Made by a program: the position numbers and the translations under genes. The notes beneath the pieces were generated by a model that worked only from the letters and a program-made list of their open reading frames with translations, was not told the DNA's origin and made no database searches. Positions 7,160-14,816 of a stretch of 21,478 nt of DNA are shown here, one piece after another; position 1 is the stretch's first letter; every line of letters begins with the position of its first letter. The DNA comes from Candidatus Omnitrophota bacterium (GTDB lineage: Bacteria > Omnitrophota > Gorgyraeia > Gygaellales > Profunditerraquicolaceae): contig JAGOIJ010000008.1 of NCBI GenBank assembly GCA_017995695.1, forward strand, positions 1-21,478, in the 5' to 3' direction.

Positions 7160-7975
7160 TTAGTCCCACACATCATGCAATTCTTTAAGCTGCGCAAAGG
7201 TAAATACCGGGCCATCTTTACAAATATAATACTTGCCGATGCGGCAATGCCCGCACTTGCCTAAGCCGCACGACATATTTTTCTCCATAGATAAATAAAT
7301 AGCGTCTTCTTTGAAACCTAAATCAAGCAATTTAAGGGTAACGAACTTCATCATGATGGGCGGCCCACAGACAATAACAACAGCGTTTTTGCTATCAACC
7401 GGGGCATCCTTAAGAATGGTTGTTACCAATCCAACATTGCCCTTCCACTCCGGATCCCCGACATCAACCGTAACCGCAATATTAACCTTTTCTTTTTTTG
7501 CCCACTCATCAATAGCGTTTTTATAGATAATATCGGAAGATGTACGAGCCCCGTAGCGCAGCACCACCTTATTATAATTGTGGATAGTGGCGAACAGCGC
7601 AAACAACAGCGACCGCAAGGGCGCTAACCCCACGCCGCCACCAACAATAAACACATCTTTACCAGCAAACGCTTCAAGCGGATACCCTTTGCCATAGGGC
7701 CCACGTATACCAACGGCAGTTTTTCCCTGGATACCATGCAACAACGAAGTAATGCGGCCTGCCTTCATAATAGTGACATCTATGGTTTCTTTATTGGCCG
7801 GATCAGATGAAGGGGTAAAAGGCGCCTCACCCATTCCGGGAAGTGTTAGTTCAATAAACTGACCTGTCTTAAAAGAAAATTCCTCTTTGGGGCGAATAAC
7901 AAACGTTTTAATCGTCGGAGACTCAACGATAACATCTTCTATGCATGCTTCTATGGGCAGGTAAATATTCTTCAT
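7160..7975 (-). CDS. FAD/NAD(P)-binding oxidoreductase with C-terminal [2Fe-2S], sulfhydrogenase gamma (HydG)/AsrB-like
   Basis: A 271-residue flavoprotein of the ferredoxin-NADP reductase superfamily. It has an FAD-binding barrel (about 1-100; KTGQFIELTLPG, IRGPYGKG), an NAD(P)-binding Rossmann half (GGGVGLAPLRSL 112-123; VIVCGPPIMM 200-209) and a C-terminal [2Fe-2S] site with Cys236, 241, 244 and 252 (SCGLGKCGHC, YIC). This is the layout of sulfhydrogenase gamma, anaerobic sulfite reductase B and PyrK-type proteins. It should move electrons between NAD(P)H and the partner Fe-S protein upstream, whose TGA overlaps this ATG (7972-7975). No AsrC-like or group 3b hydrogenase subunit lies nearby; a group 4 hydrogenase follows, so a diaphorase role for that enzyme is likely but inferred. 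NADH versus NADPH preference cannot be read. Confidence 0.9.
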   Translation of the reverse strand: MKNIYLPIEACIEDVIVESPTIKTFVIRPKEEFSFKTGQFIELTLPGMGEAPFTPSSDPANKETIDVTIMKAGRITSLLHGIQGKTAVGIRGPYGKGYPLEAFAGKDVFIVGGGVGLAPLRSLLFALFATIHNYNKVVLRYGARTSSDIIYKNAIDEWAKKEKVNIAVTVDVGDPEWKGNVGLVTTILKDAPVDSKNAVVIVCGPPIMMKFVTLKLLDLGFKEDAIYLSMEKNMSCGLGKCGHCRIGKYYICKDGPVFTFAQLKELHDVWD

Positions 7976-9075
7976 CGCGCCTCTGCGGTGAGCCTCTGCC
8001 GCAGGTCCTTAAGCACTTCCCTGATATCAATCTTGCCCGGGCAAACCTCGATACATCTTCCGCACCCGCAACAAGCTGGCATCCCAAGATTATCCACAAA
8101 GAAATCAAATTTCTTAATAAATCTATTACGCAACCGTTGCGCCCTTAGCTTAAGCGGGTTTGCTCCGCCTGCGACCTTGGCATAGTTGGCATATAAGCAA
8201 GAATCCCAAACCCTCACCTTTTCATGCTGCGCGCCTGCCTTCTGATCAGCAAGCAAGAAACAATGGCAGGTATCGCATATAAGATTGCAGCCACCGCACT
8301 CAACGCACGTAAGCATAAACTGCTTCCAGGTGTCAAGATGCAGCCCCTGCTTCATTAGCTGCTGCACTGATTCTTTTGCAACCAGATTTTGCGGTAAAAG
8401 GTGTTTCTTTAATCGCTCAACCAGCTGAGCGCGTTTCATTTTTCTTGCCGCTATGTGCGCATCCTTAGCAGGCGAGAAATAATCGTTGTAACGACTGATT
8501 AAATGCTCACCCTTAAGCGAGCCGACTTCTACCAGATAACCGTCGTTAATTAATGCAAGACACAGATCAAAACCTTGATCCGGATAAGGCTGTATCTCCC
8601 AGGCCAAGCAGTGGCAGACCTCTTTAAAATCAGTACAATCGCCGGCAATAAGAATGGTGTGCTCGCGTTTCAGGCGATATTGTGCGTCAACATCAACCCC
8701 TTCCAGGAACACATAATCCTGAATTTTATGCCCAGCCAAATCGCAACTTTTTACGCCGAAAACGATGGTTTGGCTGTTCGGATGGATCGATGTGCGCTGC
8801 TGCGCAACGCCCAAACTTATCGGATTGTTTGGCGTGAACTGCTGTTCAAAATATTCTGCGACTGGTTCGTAGCAATGCGTAAAAAAGGATTTCAGCGGTT
8901 CAACGGTACGGTAGGCATTAAAATAAAACGGTGCTTCTTGACGGGAAATCTGATAGAAATAATCTCGCTCCCGACCTTCGGAATCTTTAGGGACAGGGAT
9001 AAAAACCTTGTAATCTTTTTTAAGTTGGTGGTAAAAAGCTTGGAATGACTCGGATGCGCTATAGAAGCATTTCAT
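7972..9075 (-). CDS. 4Fe-4S dicluster protein, sulfhydrogenase beta (HydB)/AsrA-like
   Basis: A 367-residue iron-sulfur protein of the HydB/AsrA family, the partner of HydG/AsrB flavoproteins. The C-terminal third has two [4Fe-4S] motifs: Cys257-x2-Cys260-x2-Cys263-x3-Cys267, followed by CHCF (270-273), and Cys335-x2-Cys338-x2-Cys341-x3-Cys345-Pro. The N-terminal part has the family's VFGVKSCDLAGHKIQDYVF (105-123) and GDCTDFKEVCHC (145-156). It probably carries electrons between the flavin subunit and the four-cluster ferredoxin. It is the first gene of the hydrogenase region, after a 145-base gap with a TTGACA box. ATG 9075 is the only sensible start, since a stop lies in frame about 60 bases upstream. 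It has no close Shine-Dalgarno site. Confidence 0.9.
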   Translation of the reverse strand: MKCFYSASESFQAFYHQLKKDYKVFIPVPKDSEGRERDYFYQISRQEAPFYFNAYRTVEPLKSFFTHCYEPVAEYFEQQFTPNNPISLGVAQQRTSIHPNSQTIVFGVKSCDLAGHKIQDYVFLEGVDVDAQYRLKREHTILIAGDCTDFKEVCHCLAWEIQPYPDQGFDLCLALINDGYLVEVGSLKGEHLISRYNDYFSPAKDAHIAARKMKRAQLVERLKKHLLPQNLVAKESVQQLMKQGLHLDTWKQFMLTCVECGGCNLICDTCHCFLLADQKAGAQHEKVRVWDSCLYANYAKVAGGANPLKLRAQRLRNRFIKKFDFFVDNLGMPACCGCGRCIEVCPGKIDIREVLKDLRQRLTAEAR

Positions 9076-9086
9076 ATATGCAGCGA

Positions 9087-9108
9087 TACTACATGGGGTA
9101 GTAACTCC
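9087..9108 (-). promoter_or_regulatory. Leader element before the HydB-like gene: GGAG, small hairpin and a start-stop ATGTAG
   Basis: Minus strand: GGAG (9108 to 9105), then TACTAC (9103 to 9098) pairing with GTAGTA (9092 to 9087) around a CCCAT loop. ATG TAG (9094 to 9089) lies in that hairpin, 10 bases after GGAG and out of frame with the gene. The real ATG (9075) has no close Shine-Dalgarno site; the hairpin, if formed, would bring GGAG nearer to it. Functional meaning is speculative. Confidence 0.3.
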
Positions 9109-9158
9109 GGGATTGAAGACAATTTCCGCACATCAAGATAATGAAAAGCGGATTTCTT

Positions 9159-9187
9159 AAGCTACTATATTTTTTTACCTTTGTCAA
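9159..9187 (-). promoter_or_regulatory. Candidate sigma70-type promoter of the hydrogenase operon
   Basis: On the minus strand a perfect TTGACA (9187 to 9182) is followed after 17 bases by TAGCTT (9164 to 9159), a weak -10. A better -10 (TATAGT, 9169 to 9164) is only 12 bases away, which is too short. This predicts a 5' leader of about 75 bases. The gap 9076-9220 is the longest in the window and a natural transcription boundary. I see no sigma54 (GG/GC-N10) element. Confidence 0.5.
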
Positions 9188-9220
9188 GGGCAAAACTCCT
9201 TTAATTTCCAATAAATATGG

Positions 9221-9616
9221 CTAAATAGGTACTGCAAACTTAACGAACTCTGCTATTGCTGCGCGGTCGCCAGGATTGATCCCTTTAAAGCGCAAACCAA
9301 GGCGAAACTCTCCGTGTTGCCTTACGATAGCATACCGCACCTCCCCGGTCACCTGAGTAGGCCTTACCCGATCCTGCTGCAGCATAGCATGCTCATTAAA
9401 CATGATAAAGTGGACAGCCGCCACTGAAGCTTGCGGGATATCGCGATTAACCAAGATCCCCATGCCGCCCTCTGATAGATCCTGCATAATAGCGTGAATC
9501 TGCTCCTCACCCATCTCTAAACGTAAACGAAACGGCTCTTCAATCTGTACAGTGCTAATAAAAACTGCTTGCGCGCGCTTAAACTGCCGCCTCTCAACCC
9601 CAGCATACTGGCTCAT
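9221..9616 (-). CDS. Small PilZ-domain protein (probable c-di-GMP receptor)
   Basis: A 131-residue single-domain PilZ protein. Both c-di-GMP contacts are present: ERRQFKR, with RxxxR at Arg10 and Arg14, and DLSEGG, with DxSxxG at Asp46, Ser48 and Gly51. The rest alternates short beta strands and ends in the C-terminal helix (GDRAAIAEFVKFAV). There is no output domain, so it probably acts by binding a partner or as a regulator of surface or motility functions. Its ATG overlaps the TGA of the YqeY-like gene (9613-9616). This coupling does not in itself imply a shared function. It is the last gene of the block before the hydrogenase promoter region. Confidence 0.87.
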   Translation of the reverse strand: MSQYAGVERRQFKRAQAVFISTVQIEEPFRLRLEMGEEQIHAIMQDLSEGGMGILVNRDIPQASVAAVHFIMFNEHAMLQQDRVRPTQVTGEVRYAIVRQHGEFRLGLRFKGINPGDRAAIAEFVKFAVPI

Positions 9617-10059
9617 GAGGTTAACCTTTCCCTTACTAACTCGCTGACCAGCTTGCCATCAGCGCGGCCAGCAATCTTGGCGGCGACTTCTTTCATCACC
9701 CGCCCCATATCTTTGATCCCCTGCGCCTGCGTTGCTACGATGCTCTCATTAATGATAGCGAGAATCTCATCCTGAGCAAGCTCTTGAGGCAAATACGATT
9801 TGAGCACTACCAGCTCTTTCTGCTCCTTCTCAACTAAATCCATACGGTTGCCTGCGGTAAATTGTTCTATGGAATCTTGGCGCGCCTTAATCTGCTTTCT
9901 GATTACTGACACATACTCTGCATCATCCAGGCTTTTTTTATTTTTGGCGAGCGCAACATTCATGCACTCAGCACGCAAAAAACTCAACACAGAACTTTTC
10001 ACTGAATCCTTGCTTTTCATTGCTTCCTTATAATCATTAAGAATTTTTTCTTCAAGCAT
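9613..10059 (-). CDS. YqeY-like (GatB/YqeY domain) protein
   Basis: A 148-residue all-helical protein of the YqeY family, which resembles the tail domain of GatB, the amidotransferase subunit that helps make Gln-tRNA and Asn-tRNA. Recognisable parts are the N-terminal LEEKILNDYKEAMKSKDSVK and SFLRAE, the basic helix IRKQIKARQDSIEQF (53-67), KSYLPQELAQDEI, and the C-terminal DMGRVMKEVAAKIAGRADGKLVSELVRE. Length is normal for free-standing YqeY. Its precise role is not known; tRNA-linked amidotransfer is an inference from the domain. The start has a good site (AAGGAG, 7 bases before ATG). Confidence 0.9.
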   Translation of the reverse strand: MLEEKILNDYKEAMKSKDSVKSSVLSFLRAECMNVALAKNKKSLDDAEYVSVIRKQIKARQDSIEQFTAGNRMDLVEKEQKELVVLKSYLPQELAQDEILAIINESIVATQAQGIKDMGRVMKEVAAKIAGRADGKLVSELVRERLTS

Positions 10060-10092
10060 AATAAATCTCCTTCTATTTAGGCAATAGCGCTT

Positions 10093-10992
10093 TTACAATG
10101 CAACAGATCGTTTAAAAACCTGAAGGCGCTTTCGTATCTTTGCTAACGTCAAACCGGCGGTAACCGCTACGCCAAATCCTTGCACATTGAATGAGGCACA
10201 GATAGTGCCAAACGCGACTGCCTGCTTAAGCGTTTGCGCGCGCATGGTTTTTTGTGATGCCACATAACCCATGAAACCGCCGGCAAACGAATCACCAGCT
10301 CCCGTAGGATCAACCACCTTCTCAACGGGAAACGCGGGTAAGCAGAAAATGAAATCTTCCCCGGCCAAGAGAACACCATGCTCGCCTTTTTTAATTAGCA
10401 CTAACCGCGGCCCAAGCGCACGTAAAGCGCGCGCTGCCTTGACCAGATTTATTTCTCCGGAAAGCGTGCGCGCCTCTTGGTCATTGGCAACATACAGATC
10501 AACATTCTTTAAAACCTTGATCAACGCATTGCGCTTATGGGCGATCCAATAATTCATGCTGTCCAGACCCACAAAGAGCGGCTTACGCATGCGGGACAAA
10601 AGATACTGCTGTATAGCAGGGTCAACGTTGGCCAAGAAGACATGCCGCATCCCGCTTTGTGTTGACGAAATGCAGGGCTTGAAGGAAGAAAGCACTCCTA
10701 ATTGGGTATCGAGGGTCGTCGCGGCATTTAAATCGCCCTCATAGGCGCCCTGCCAACGAAATGTTTTACCTTTATCCCGCATAAGAGAATCAATATGAAT
10801 ACCCTTGGCAGATAAGAAAGCAAGGTGCTTGCGTGGAAAGTCTTCTCCCACGTTAGCTACTAAGTGCACATCAGTAAAAAGGCGCGCAGCCATAGAAAAA
10901 TGCACTGCAGAGCCACCTAACAAATCCTTCTTAAAACCAGAAGGCGTCTTAACCGTATCAAGCGCAACCGTTCCCAACACCAGGATACTCAT
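10093..10992 (-). CDS. PfkB-family (ribokinase-like) carbohydrate or nucleoside kinase
   Basis: A 299-residue kinase of the PfkB/ribokinase family. The N-terminal substrate region shows LLGGSAVHFSMAARLF (24-39) and ANVGEDF (46-52). The C-terminal signature DPTGAGDSFAGGFMG (228-242) carries the anion hole and the catalytic Asp234. YVANDQEARTLSG (167-179) is the usual N..E...L segment. It phosphorylates a sugar or nucleoside hydroxyl with ATP; the substrate cannot be read from sequence. The start is supported by AGGAGATCAACG just before the ATG. It sits between uppP and the YqeY-like gene with short gaps (18 and 33 bases), so it is probably co-transcribed, but the neighbours give no clear pathway. 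Confidence 0.88.
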   Translation of the reverse strand: MSILVLGTVALDTVKTPSGFKKDLLGGSAVHFSMAARLFTDVHLVANVGEDFPRKHLAFLSAKGIHIDSLMRDKGKTFRWQGAYEGDLNAATTLDTQLGVLSSFKPCISSTQSGMRHVFLANVDPAIQQYLLSRMRKPLFVGLDSMNYWIAHKRNALIKVLKNVDLYVANDQEARTLSGEINLVKAARALRALGPRLVLIKKGEHGVLLAGEDFIFCLPAFPVEKVVDPTGAGDSFAGGFMGYVASQKTMRAQTLKQAVAFGTICASFNVQGFGVAVTAGLTLAKIRKRLQVFKRSVAL

Positions 10993-11010
10993 CGTTGATC
11001 TCCTATTAGC

Positions 11011-11781
11011 TCACCGTAAGAAAAACCAACATAAAACCGCGATAGCTATTCTATATATTCCAAATAAAATAAAACTGTGGTTTTTGATAAAACGCAGTAA
11101 TAACGCAATAGCAGTTAAAGCAACGAGAAATGATACGCCAAACCCGATTGCCAAAGAAGAAAACTGAAGAACGCTGAAATCATGCGCGCTGCGGGAAAGA
11201 TCAAAGATTGTTGCTGCCAACATGGTTGGGACAGCCAAGAGAAAAGAAAATTCAACAATAGTCTTTCGCTTAAGCCCGAGAGTGAGCCCGCCGATAATGG
11301 TTGCGGCGGCGCGCGAAACACCGGGGATGATCGCCAATGACTGGAATAAACCGATAAAAAAAGCCTGACGAAAAGATACGGCTTCGATACTATCGCAACA
11401 ATGCTTTTTTTCTTTATACAGCAATTCAAAAATAATAAGCAAGATGCCGCCGATGAATAACGACCAGATAACAATGCTGTGGTTACTGAGTAAATATTGT
11501 TTTAGTATTTTATAGAGCACAAAACCGATAACAGCGGTGGGTAGGAATGCTACAAGAATTGTTTTCCAAATCTGTAATCCTTGCAAAAACTTTTTTCGGT
11601 ACAACACCACAACAGCCAGGATTGCCCCGAGCTGAATCGCGATCTCAAAACTCTTCAAAAACTCTGTTTGCGCAAGCCCAAGGGCCTTTGCCGTAAGCAT
11701 CAGATGACCGGTAGAAGAAATAGGCAAAAATTCCGTGATGCCTTCGACAATGCCAAAGATGAGTGCGTGCAAAAAATTCAT
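11011..11781 (-). CDS. uppP: Undecaprenyl-diphosphatase (UppP/BacA)
   Basis: A 256-residue polytopic membrane phosphatase that converts undecaprenyl diphosphate to the monophosphate, recycling the lipid carrier for peptidoglycan and other surface polymers. The first active-site motif is IVEGITEFLPISSTGHL (11-27, with Glu13, Glu17 and His26). The second is PGVSRAAATIIGGLTLGLKR (153-172, Ser156-Arg157); the common form is PGxSRSGAT, so SG is replaced by AA here while the catalytic Arg stays. Hydrophobic segments agree with the family. It overlaps the RluA-like gene by 4 bases (11778-11781). The family is also linked to bacitracin tolerance. Confidence 0.95.
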   Translation of the reverse strand: MNFLHALIFGIVEGITEFLPISSTGHLMLTAKALGLAQTEFLKSFEIAIQLGAILAVVVLYRKKFLQGLQIWKTILVAFLPTAVIGFVLYKILKQYLLSNHSIVIWSLFIGGILLIIFELLYKEKKHCCDSIEAVSFRQAFFIGLFQSLAIIPGVSRAAATIIGGLTLGLKRKTIVEFSFLLAVPTMLAATIFDLSRSAHDFSVLQFSSLAIGFGVSFLVALTAIALLLRFIKNHSFILFGIYRIAIAVLCWFFLR

Positions 11782-12425
11782 GCTTTATCTTCCTTAGGAG
11801 CGACTGCGTTCCATAATTGCGCTAAATAATCCGGCAGTTCTGCGCGCACGCGCATGCGACGTTTCAATATTGGGTGCGTAAACTCTACCTCCAATGCGTG
11901 CAGACACAAGCGCTTGGCCTTAACGCGAAAATCTCGACGAAAGGCAAATTTATCTTCGCCTAACACAGGATGACCAAGGCGCGCAAAATGGATGCGCAGC
12001 TGGTTGGTGCGTCCGGTCAAAGGATGCGCTTCGGCTACTGAAAAATCGCTGCCTGCGCGCAGCAAACGATAGCGGGTGATCGCATCGCGCCCTTCGATAG
12101 GAAAGGTGATTTCACCGCTTGGGCGCGATAATCTTCCTCGCACAAAAACAATATAGCTTTTTTTAATACGCCGCTGCTTAAACTCTTCCATCATTGCCTG
12201 CTGCATAGATCTACTTTTAGCGTAGATAATTAAGCCAGAAGTCTGGCGGTCAAGACGATGGCACGGATACACATGCGCCGGCGGAATTTTTTGCTTGGCC
12301 TCATCATTAAGGATGCTCGTCAGGGTGCGTTTCTCTTTTTTCGGCGTGGGCACGGTGAGCAGACCGCTGGGCTTGTCAACAATTAACAACCATTCATCTT
12401 CATACACAACCGGAATATTATTCAC
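11778..12425 (-). CDS. RluA-family RNA pseudouridine synthase without S4 domain
   Basis: A 215-residue RluA-type pseudouridine synthase, converting uridine to pseudouridine in rRNA or tRNA. The catalytic motif CHRLDRQTSGL has the nucleophile Asp59. Downstream are HPLTGRTNQLRIHFARLGHPVLGEDKF (the conserved R.HQIR/NQLR and GHP..GD blocks) and LCLHALEVEFTHP. The N-terminus begins directly with VVYEDEWLLIVDKPSGLLTVP, so there is no S4 RNA-binding domain; this resembles RluA/TruC more than RluC/RluD. The start codon is GTG (12425), with AGGT about 8 bases upstream. The target base cannot be named from the sequence. Confidence 0.93.
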   Translation of the reverse strand: MNNIPVVYEDEWLLIVDKPSGLLTVPTPKKEKRTLTSILNDEAKQKIPPAHVYPCHRLDRQTSGLIIYAKSRSMQQAMMEEFKQRRIKKSYIVFVRGRLSRPSGEITFPIEGRDAITRYRLLRAGSDFSVAEAHPLTGRTNQLRIHFARLGHPVLGEDKFAFRRDFRVKAKRLCLHALEVEFTHPILKRRMRVRAELPDYLAQLWNAVAPKEDKA

Positions 12426-12468
12426 AAAAGATACCTGTCAGCCAATCTGTATCATCAAAGAACTATTT

Positions 12469-13389
12469 TTACACAATCTCAAGCATACGGTCAATAGCCT
12501 TACGAGCGCGCTTTCGGATATCATCGCTCACGCGGATCTCCGTTTTAAGCTCTTCTAGGGCCCAGAGAATTTTCTCCTGCGTCGTGCGCTTCATGTTAGG
12601 ACACACTGCAGACTCGGAGGCCGGATAAAATTCCTTGCCAGGGTTATCTTTCTTAAGGCGATAGATAAGGCCGACCTCGGTGCCTACGATAAACTCCTTG
12701 ACTTCGGTCTCACGCGCATATTTGCTCATTTGACTGGTTGAAAGCGCGACATCGGCGAGCGCGACAACCGACGGCAGACATTCAGGATGCACCATGACCT
12801 TGGCAAAGGGATGAAATTTTTTCTCGCGCTTGATATCTTCAGGCAGGATCTTTATATGGGTCGGGCAATGCCCGTTCCATGCAATAAGCTTACGCTGGGT
12901 TTTCTTAGAAACATAATCAGCCAGATACTTATCAGGGACAAAAATAATCTCCTCTTTGTCCTTTAAAGCATTCACAACGGCCACTGCGTTGGATGAGGTA
13001 CAACATACCTCTAATTCCGCCTTCACCTCAGCGGAAGTATTCACATAACCCACGACTGCGGCATGCGGATGCTCTCTTTTTAATTTCCTTAGTTCGTCTG
13101 CGGAGATCATGTTTGCCATGGGACAGCCCGCCTGGCTATCGGGCATAATAACTTTTTTGTCAGGGCATAATATTGAGGCGGTTTCGGCCATAAAATGAAC
13201 GCCGCAAAACACAATCACCTTAGCCTCAGTTTTCGCCGCGATCCGGCTTAGCTCAAGTGAATCTCCGCGATAATCTGCAACATCCTGGACTTCCGGTAGC
13301 TGATAATTATGCGCCAAGATAATTGCATCGCGTTTCTTCTTCAGTTCCAGAATCTTATCTTCAAGGCCAGTACGCTCTTGTTTCATCAT
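12469..13389 (-). CDS. nadA: Quinolinate synthase, Fe-S enzyme of NAD biosynthesis
   Basis: A 306-residue NadA, which condenses iminoaspartate with dihydroxyacetone phosphate to quinolinate using an oxygen-sensitive [4Fe-4S] cluster. Three cysteines match the known ligands by spacing and context: Cys89 (AGCPMA), Cys175 (NGHCPTH) and Cys263 (SAVCPNMKR). Substrate residues are also visible: His27 in HNYQ, Ser44 in RGDSLELS, Tyr115 in GYVNTSAEVKA and VHPEC (200-204). It is the compact form, about 300 residues. The gene starts one base after the mnmA stop. No nadB or nadC is nearby. Two adjacent ATG codons make the start uncertain by one residue. Confidence 0.97.
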   Translation of the reverse strand: MMKQERTGLEDKILELKKKRDAIILAHNYQLPEVQDVADYRGDSLELSRIAAKTEAKVIVFCGVHFMAETASILCPDKKVIMPDSQAGCPMANMISADELRKLKREHPHAAVVGYVNTSAEVKAELEVCCTSSNAVAVVNALKDKEEIIFVPDKYLADYVSKKTQRKLIAWNGHCPTHIKILPEDIKREKKFHPFAKVMVHPECLPSVVALADVALSTSQMSKYARETEVKEFIVGTEVGLIYRLKKDNPGKEFYPASESAVCPNMKRTTQEKILWALEELKTEIRVSDDIRKRARKAIDRMLEIV

Positions 13390-13390
13390 A

Positions 13391-14476
13391 TTACTGCAAC
13401 ACGCTTTCTATAATGCCTCCGCCTACCAGACAATCTTTATCATAGATTACTGCTGACTGGCCAGGGGTAATGGCAAATTGAGGTTTAGTAAAATGGATGG
13501 TGAGTTTGCGCGCGGCAGGCTCGATAGCCGCAGGCATTTCTTTATGATTATAGCGTATTCTCACCCTAAGCACAACGGTCTTTTTCAAAGGTGAACCGAC
13601 ATAATGCACGTCATTGACCAGAAAACGCTGCTTAAAGACCTCATCCTGTCTTCCCACGATAAGGCGGTTTTTGCTTGCATCGATCCCGGTAATATATAAA
13701 GGGTAACCGGCCGCAATACGCAAGCCTTCGCGTTGCCCAACTGTATAAAACGCAATGCCTTTATGCTCTCCTAAACGACAACCGCTTCCATCCACCACTT
13801 CTCCCGGCCCGATGCGATCGCCAAGCCGCTCCTTTAAAAATCCGCGGTAGTCAACGCCGGGCAAAAAGCATATCTCCTGGCTGGCGACTTTTTCTGCAAC
13901 GGGTAATTGAAATTTCCTCGCCAACTCCCGCACCTCCTGCTTAGTATAATTACCCAAGGGAAACAAAAGATGCTTAAGTTGCGCCTGCCCCAAGCGATAC
14001 AAAAAATACGACTGGTCTTTTGCTTTGTCCTTACCTTTTCTTAACGTATACGCTGCCGGGAAAGAACCAGAGGCTTGCAGCTTGCCAATGCGCGCATAAT
14101 GGCCAGTAGCTAGGTACGACGCATCAAGGGCAAGTGCCTTCGCAAGTAGTAGATTAAACTTAAGCCACTGATTACAGCGCACGCAAGGATTGGGAGTGCG
14201 CCCTTGTAGATATTCAAGACAAAACTCATTAATCACATGCTTTTCTAAGGCGCGCTGCATATTCAGAACATAATGCTTTACTCCTAAAGCATGGCACACG
14301 CGGCGCGCGTCCTCTATGCCCTGCACACCACAACAGGCTGGCTTCTTCCTGTCTCGATCAACCAGATTAAAACACATGGTCATGCCAATTACTTCATAAC
14401 CTTTTTTTTGCAATAACGCTGCGGCAACTGATGAATCAACCCCACCGCTCATTGCCACTACTATTCGCTTCTTCAT
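13391..14476 (-). CDS. mnmA: tRNA-specific 2-thiouridylase MnmA
   Basis: A 361-residue enzyme that thiolates U34 of Lys, Glu and Gln tRNAs. The PP-loop SGGVDSS (10-16) activates the base with ATP. Cys101 (NPCVRCNQWLKF) and Cys203 (SQEICFLPG) are the catalytic pair. GHYARI (125-130), KDQSYFLYRL and the C-terminal beta domain (YTVGQREGL, ITPGQSAVIYD) are all present. An additional Cys98 makes a CxxC with Cys101, unlike the NPDxxCN of E. coli, and a CC pair lies at 48-49. With three cysteines in the active site, an Fe-S cluster form is possible but not shown. The start is the ATG at 14476; no strong ribosome site or promoter is apparent in the 47-base gap upstream. Confidence 0.96.
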   Translation of the reverse strand: MKKRIVVAMSGGVDSSVAAALLQKKGYEVIGMTMCFNLVDRDRKKPACCGVQGIEDARRVCHALGVKHYVLNMQRALEKHVINEFCLEYLQGRTPNPCVRCNQWLKFNLLLAKALALDASYLATGHYARIGKLQASGSFPAAYTLRKGKDKAKDQSYFLYRLGQAQLKHLLFPLGNYTKQEVRELARKFQLPVAEKVASQEICFLPGVDYRGFLKERLGDRIGPGEVVDGSGCRLGEHKGIAFYTVGQREGLRIAAGYPLYITGIDASKNRLIVGRQDEVFKQRFLVNDVHYVGSPLKKTVVLRVRIRYNHKEMPAAIEPAARKLTIHFTKPQFAITPGQSAVIYDKDCLVGGGIIESVLQ

Positions 14477-14523
14477 ATGGAAATCTTGGTTGTGTTTATC
14501 GTTTGCGTTTACGGCTTAGCTTA

Positions 14524-14814
14524 TTATCTTACCCTATCAATTCCCTTCAAATTATAATATCCTAAAACTTTTACCCTGGCCTTGGATTTACTTACCAGCC
14601 AATCATGCAGCTTGTCCATGAACCGATCATGGTCTTTCTTGGTCTTCCATTGGTACACCGAGGCGTATTGATGTTGATGATCAACGCGCTGTACCGTATG
14701 ATACGACACGAACCCTCGCGCCTTCTTTGCAAAACGCGCCCACATCAAGGAATCCCGTCGGTAAGCTGGCAACTCCTTAGGTTTAATCTCAAATAAGACT
14801 GCATGAATAAACAT
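14524..14814 (-). CDS. Small dimeric alpha/beta-barrel (ABM/Dabb-like) protein, function unknown
   Basis: A 96-residue soluble protein with a ferredoxin-like beta-alpha-beta pattern: MFIHAVLFEIKP, then a helix with SLMWARFAKKARGF, YHTVQRVDHQHQYASVYQW, the helix KKDHDRFMDKLHDWLV, and a last strand VKVLGYYNLKG. This suits the dimeric alpha-beta barrel superfamily (antibiotic biosynthesis monooxygenase/Dabb-like). No catalytic residues can be assigned. It follows the PabB-PabC gene by 2 bases, and its ribosome site (AAGGAGAG) lies within the end of that gene, so it is translated from the same mRNA. A link to folate or lipid metabolism is possible only by position. Confidence 0.7.
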   Translation of the reverse strand: MFIHAVLFEIKPKELPAYRRDSLMWARFAKKARGFVSYHTVQRVDHQHQYASVYQWKTKKDHDRFMDKLHDWLVSKSKARVKVLGYYNLKGIDRVR

Positions 14815-14816
14815 CG

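Noticed and set aside
7160..9075. Anaerobic sulfite reductase subunits A and B (asrAB)
   Set aside because: The protein families match, but there is no AsrC-like siroheme subunit and the genes lead into a hydrogenase core. A hydrogenase diaphorase module fits better, though this remains inference.
1..9075. Respiratory complex I (nuo) operon
   Set aside because: The NuoD-like protein carries both CxxC nickel motifs, and nuoE/F/G and quinone-complex subunits are missing from the visible part.
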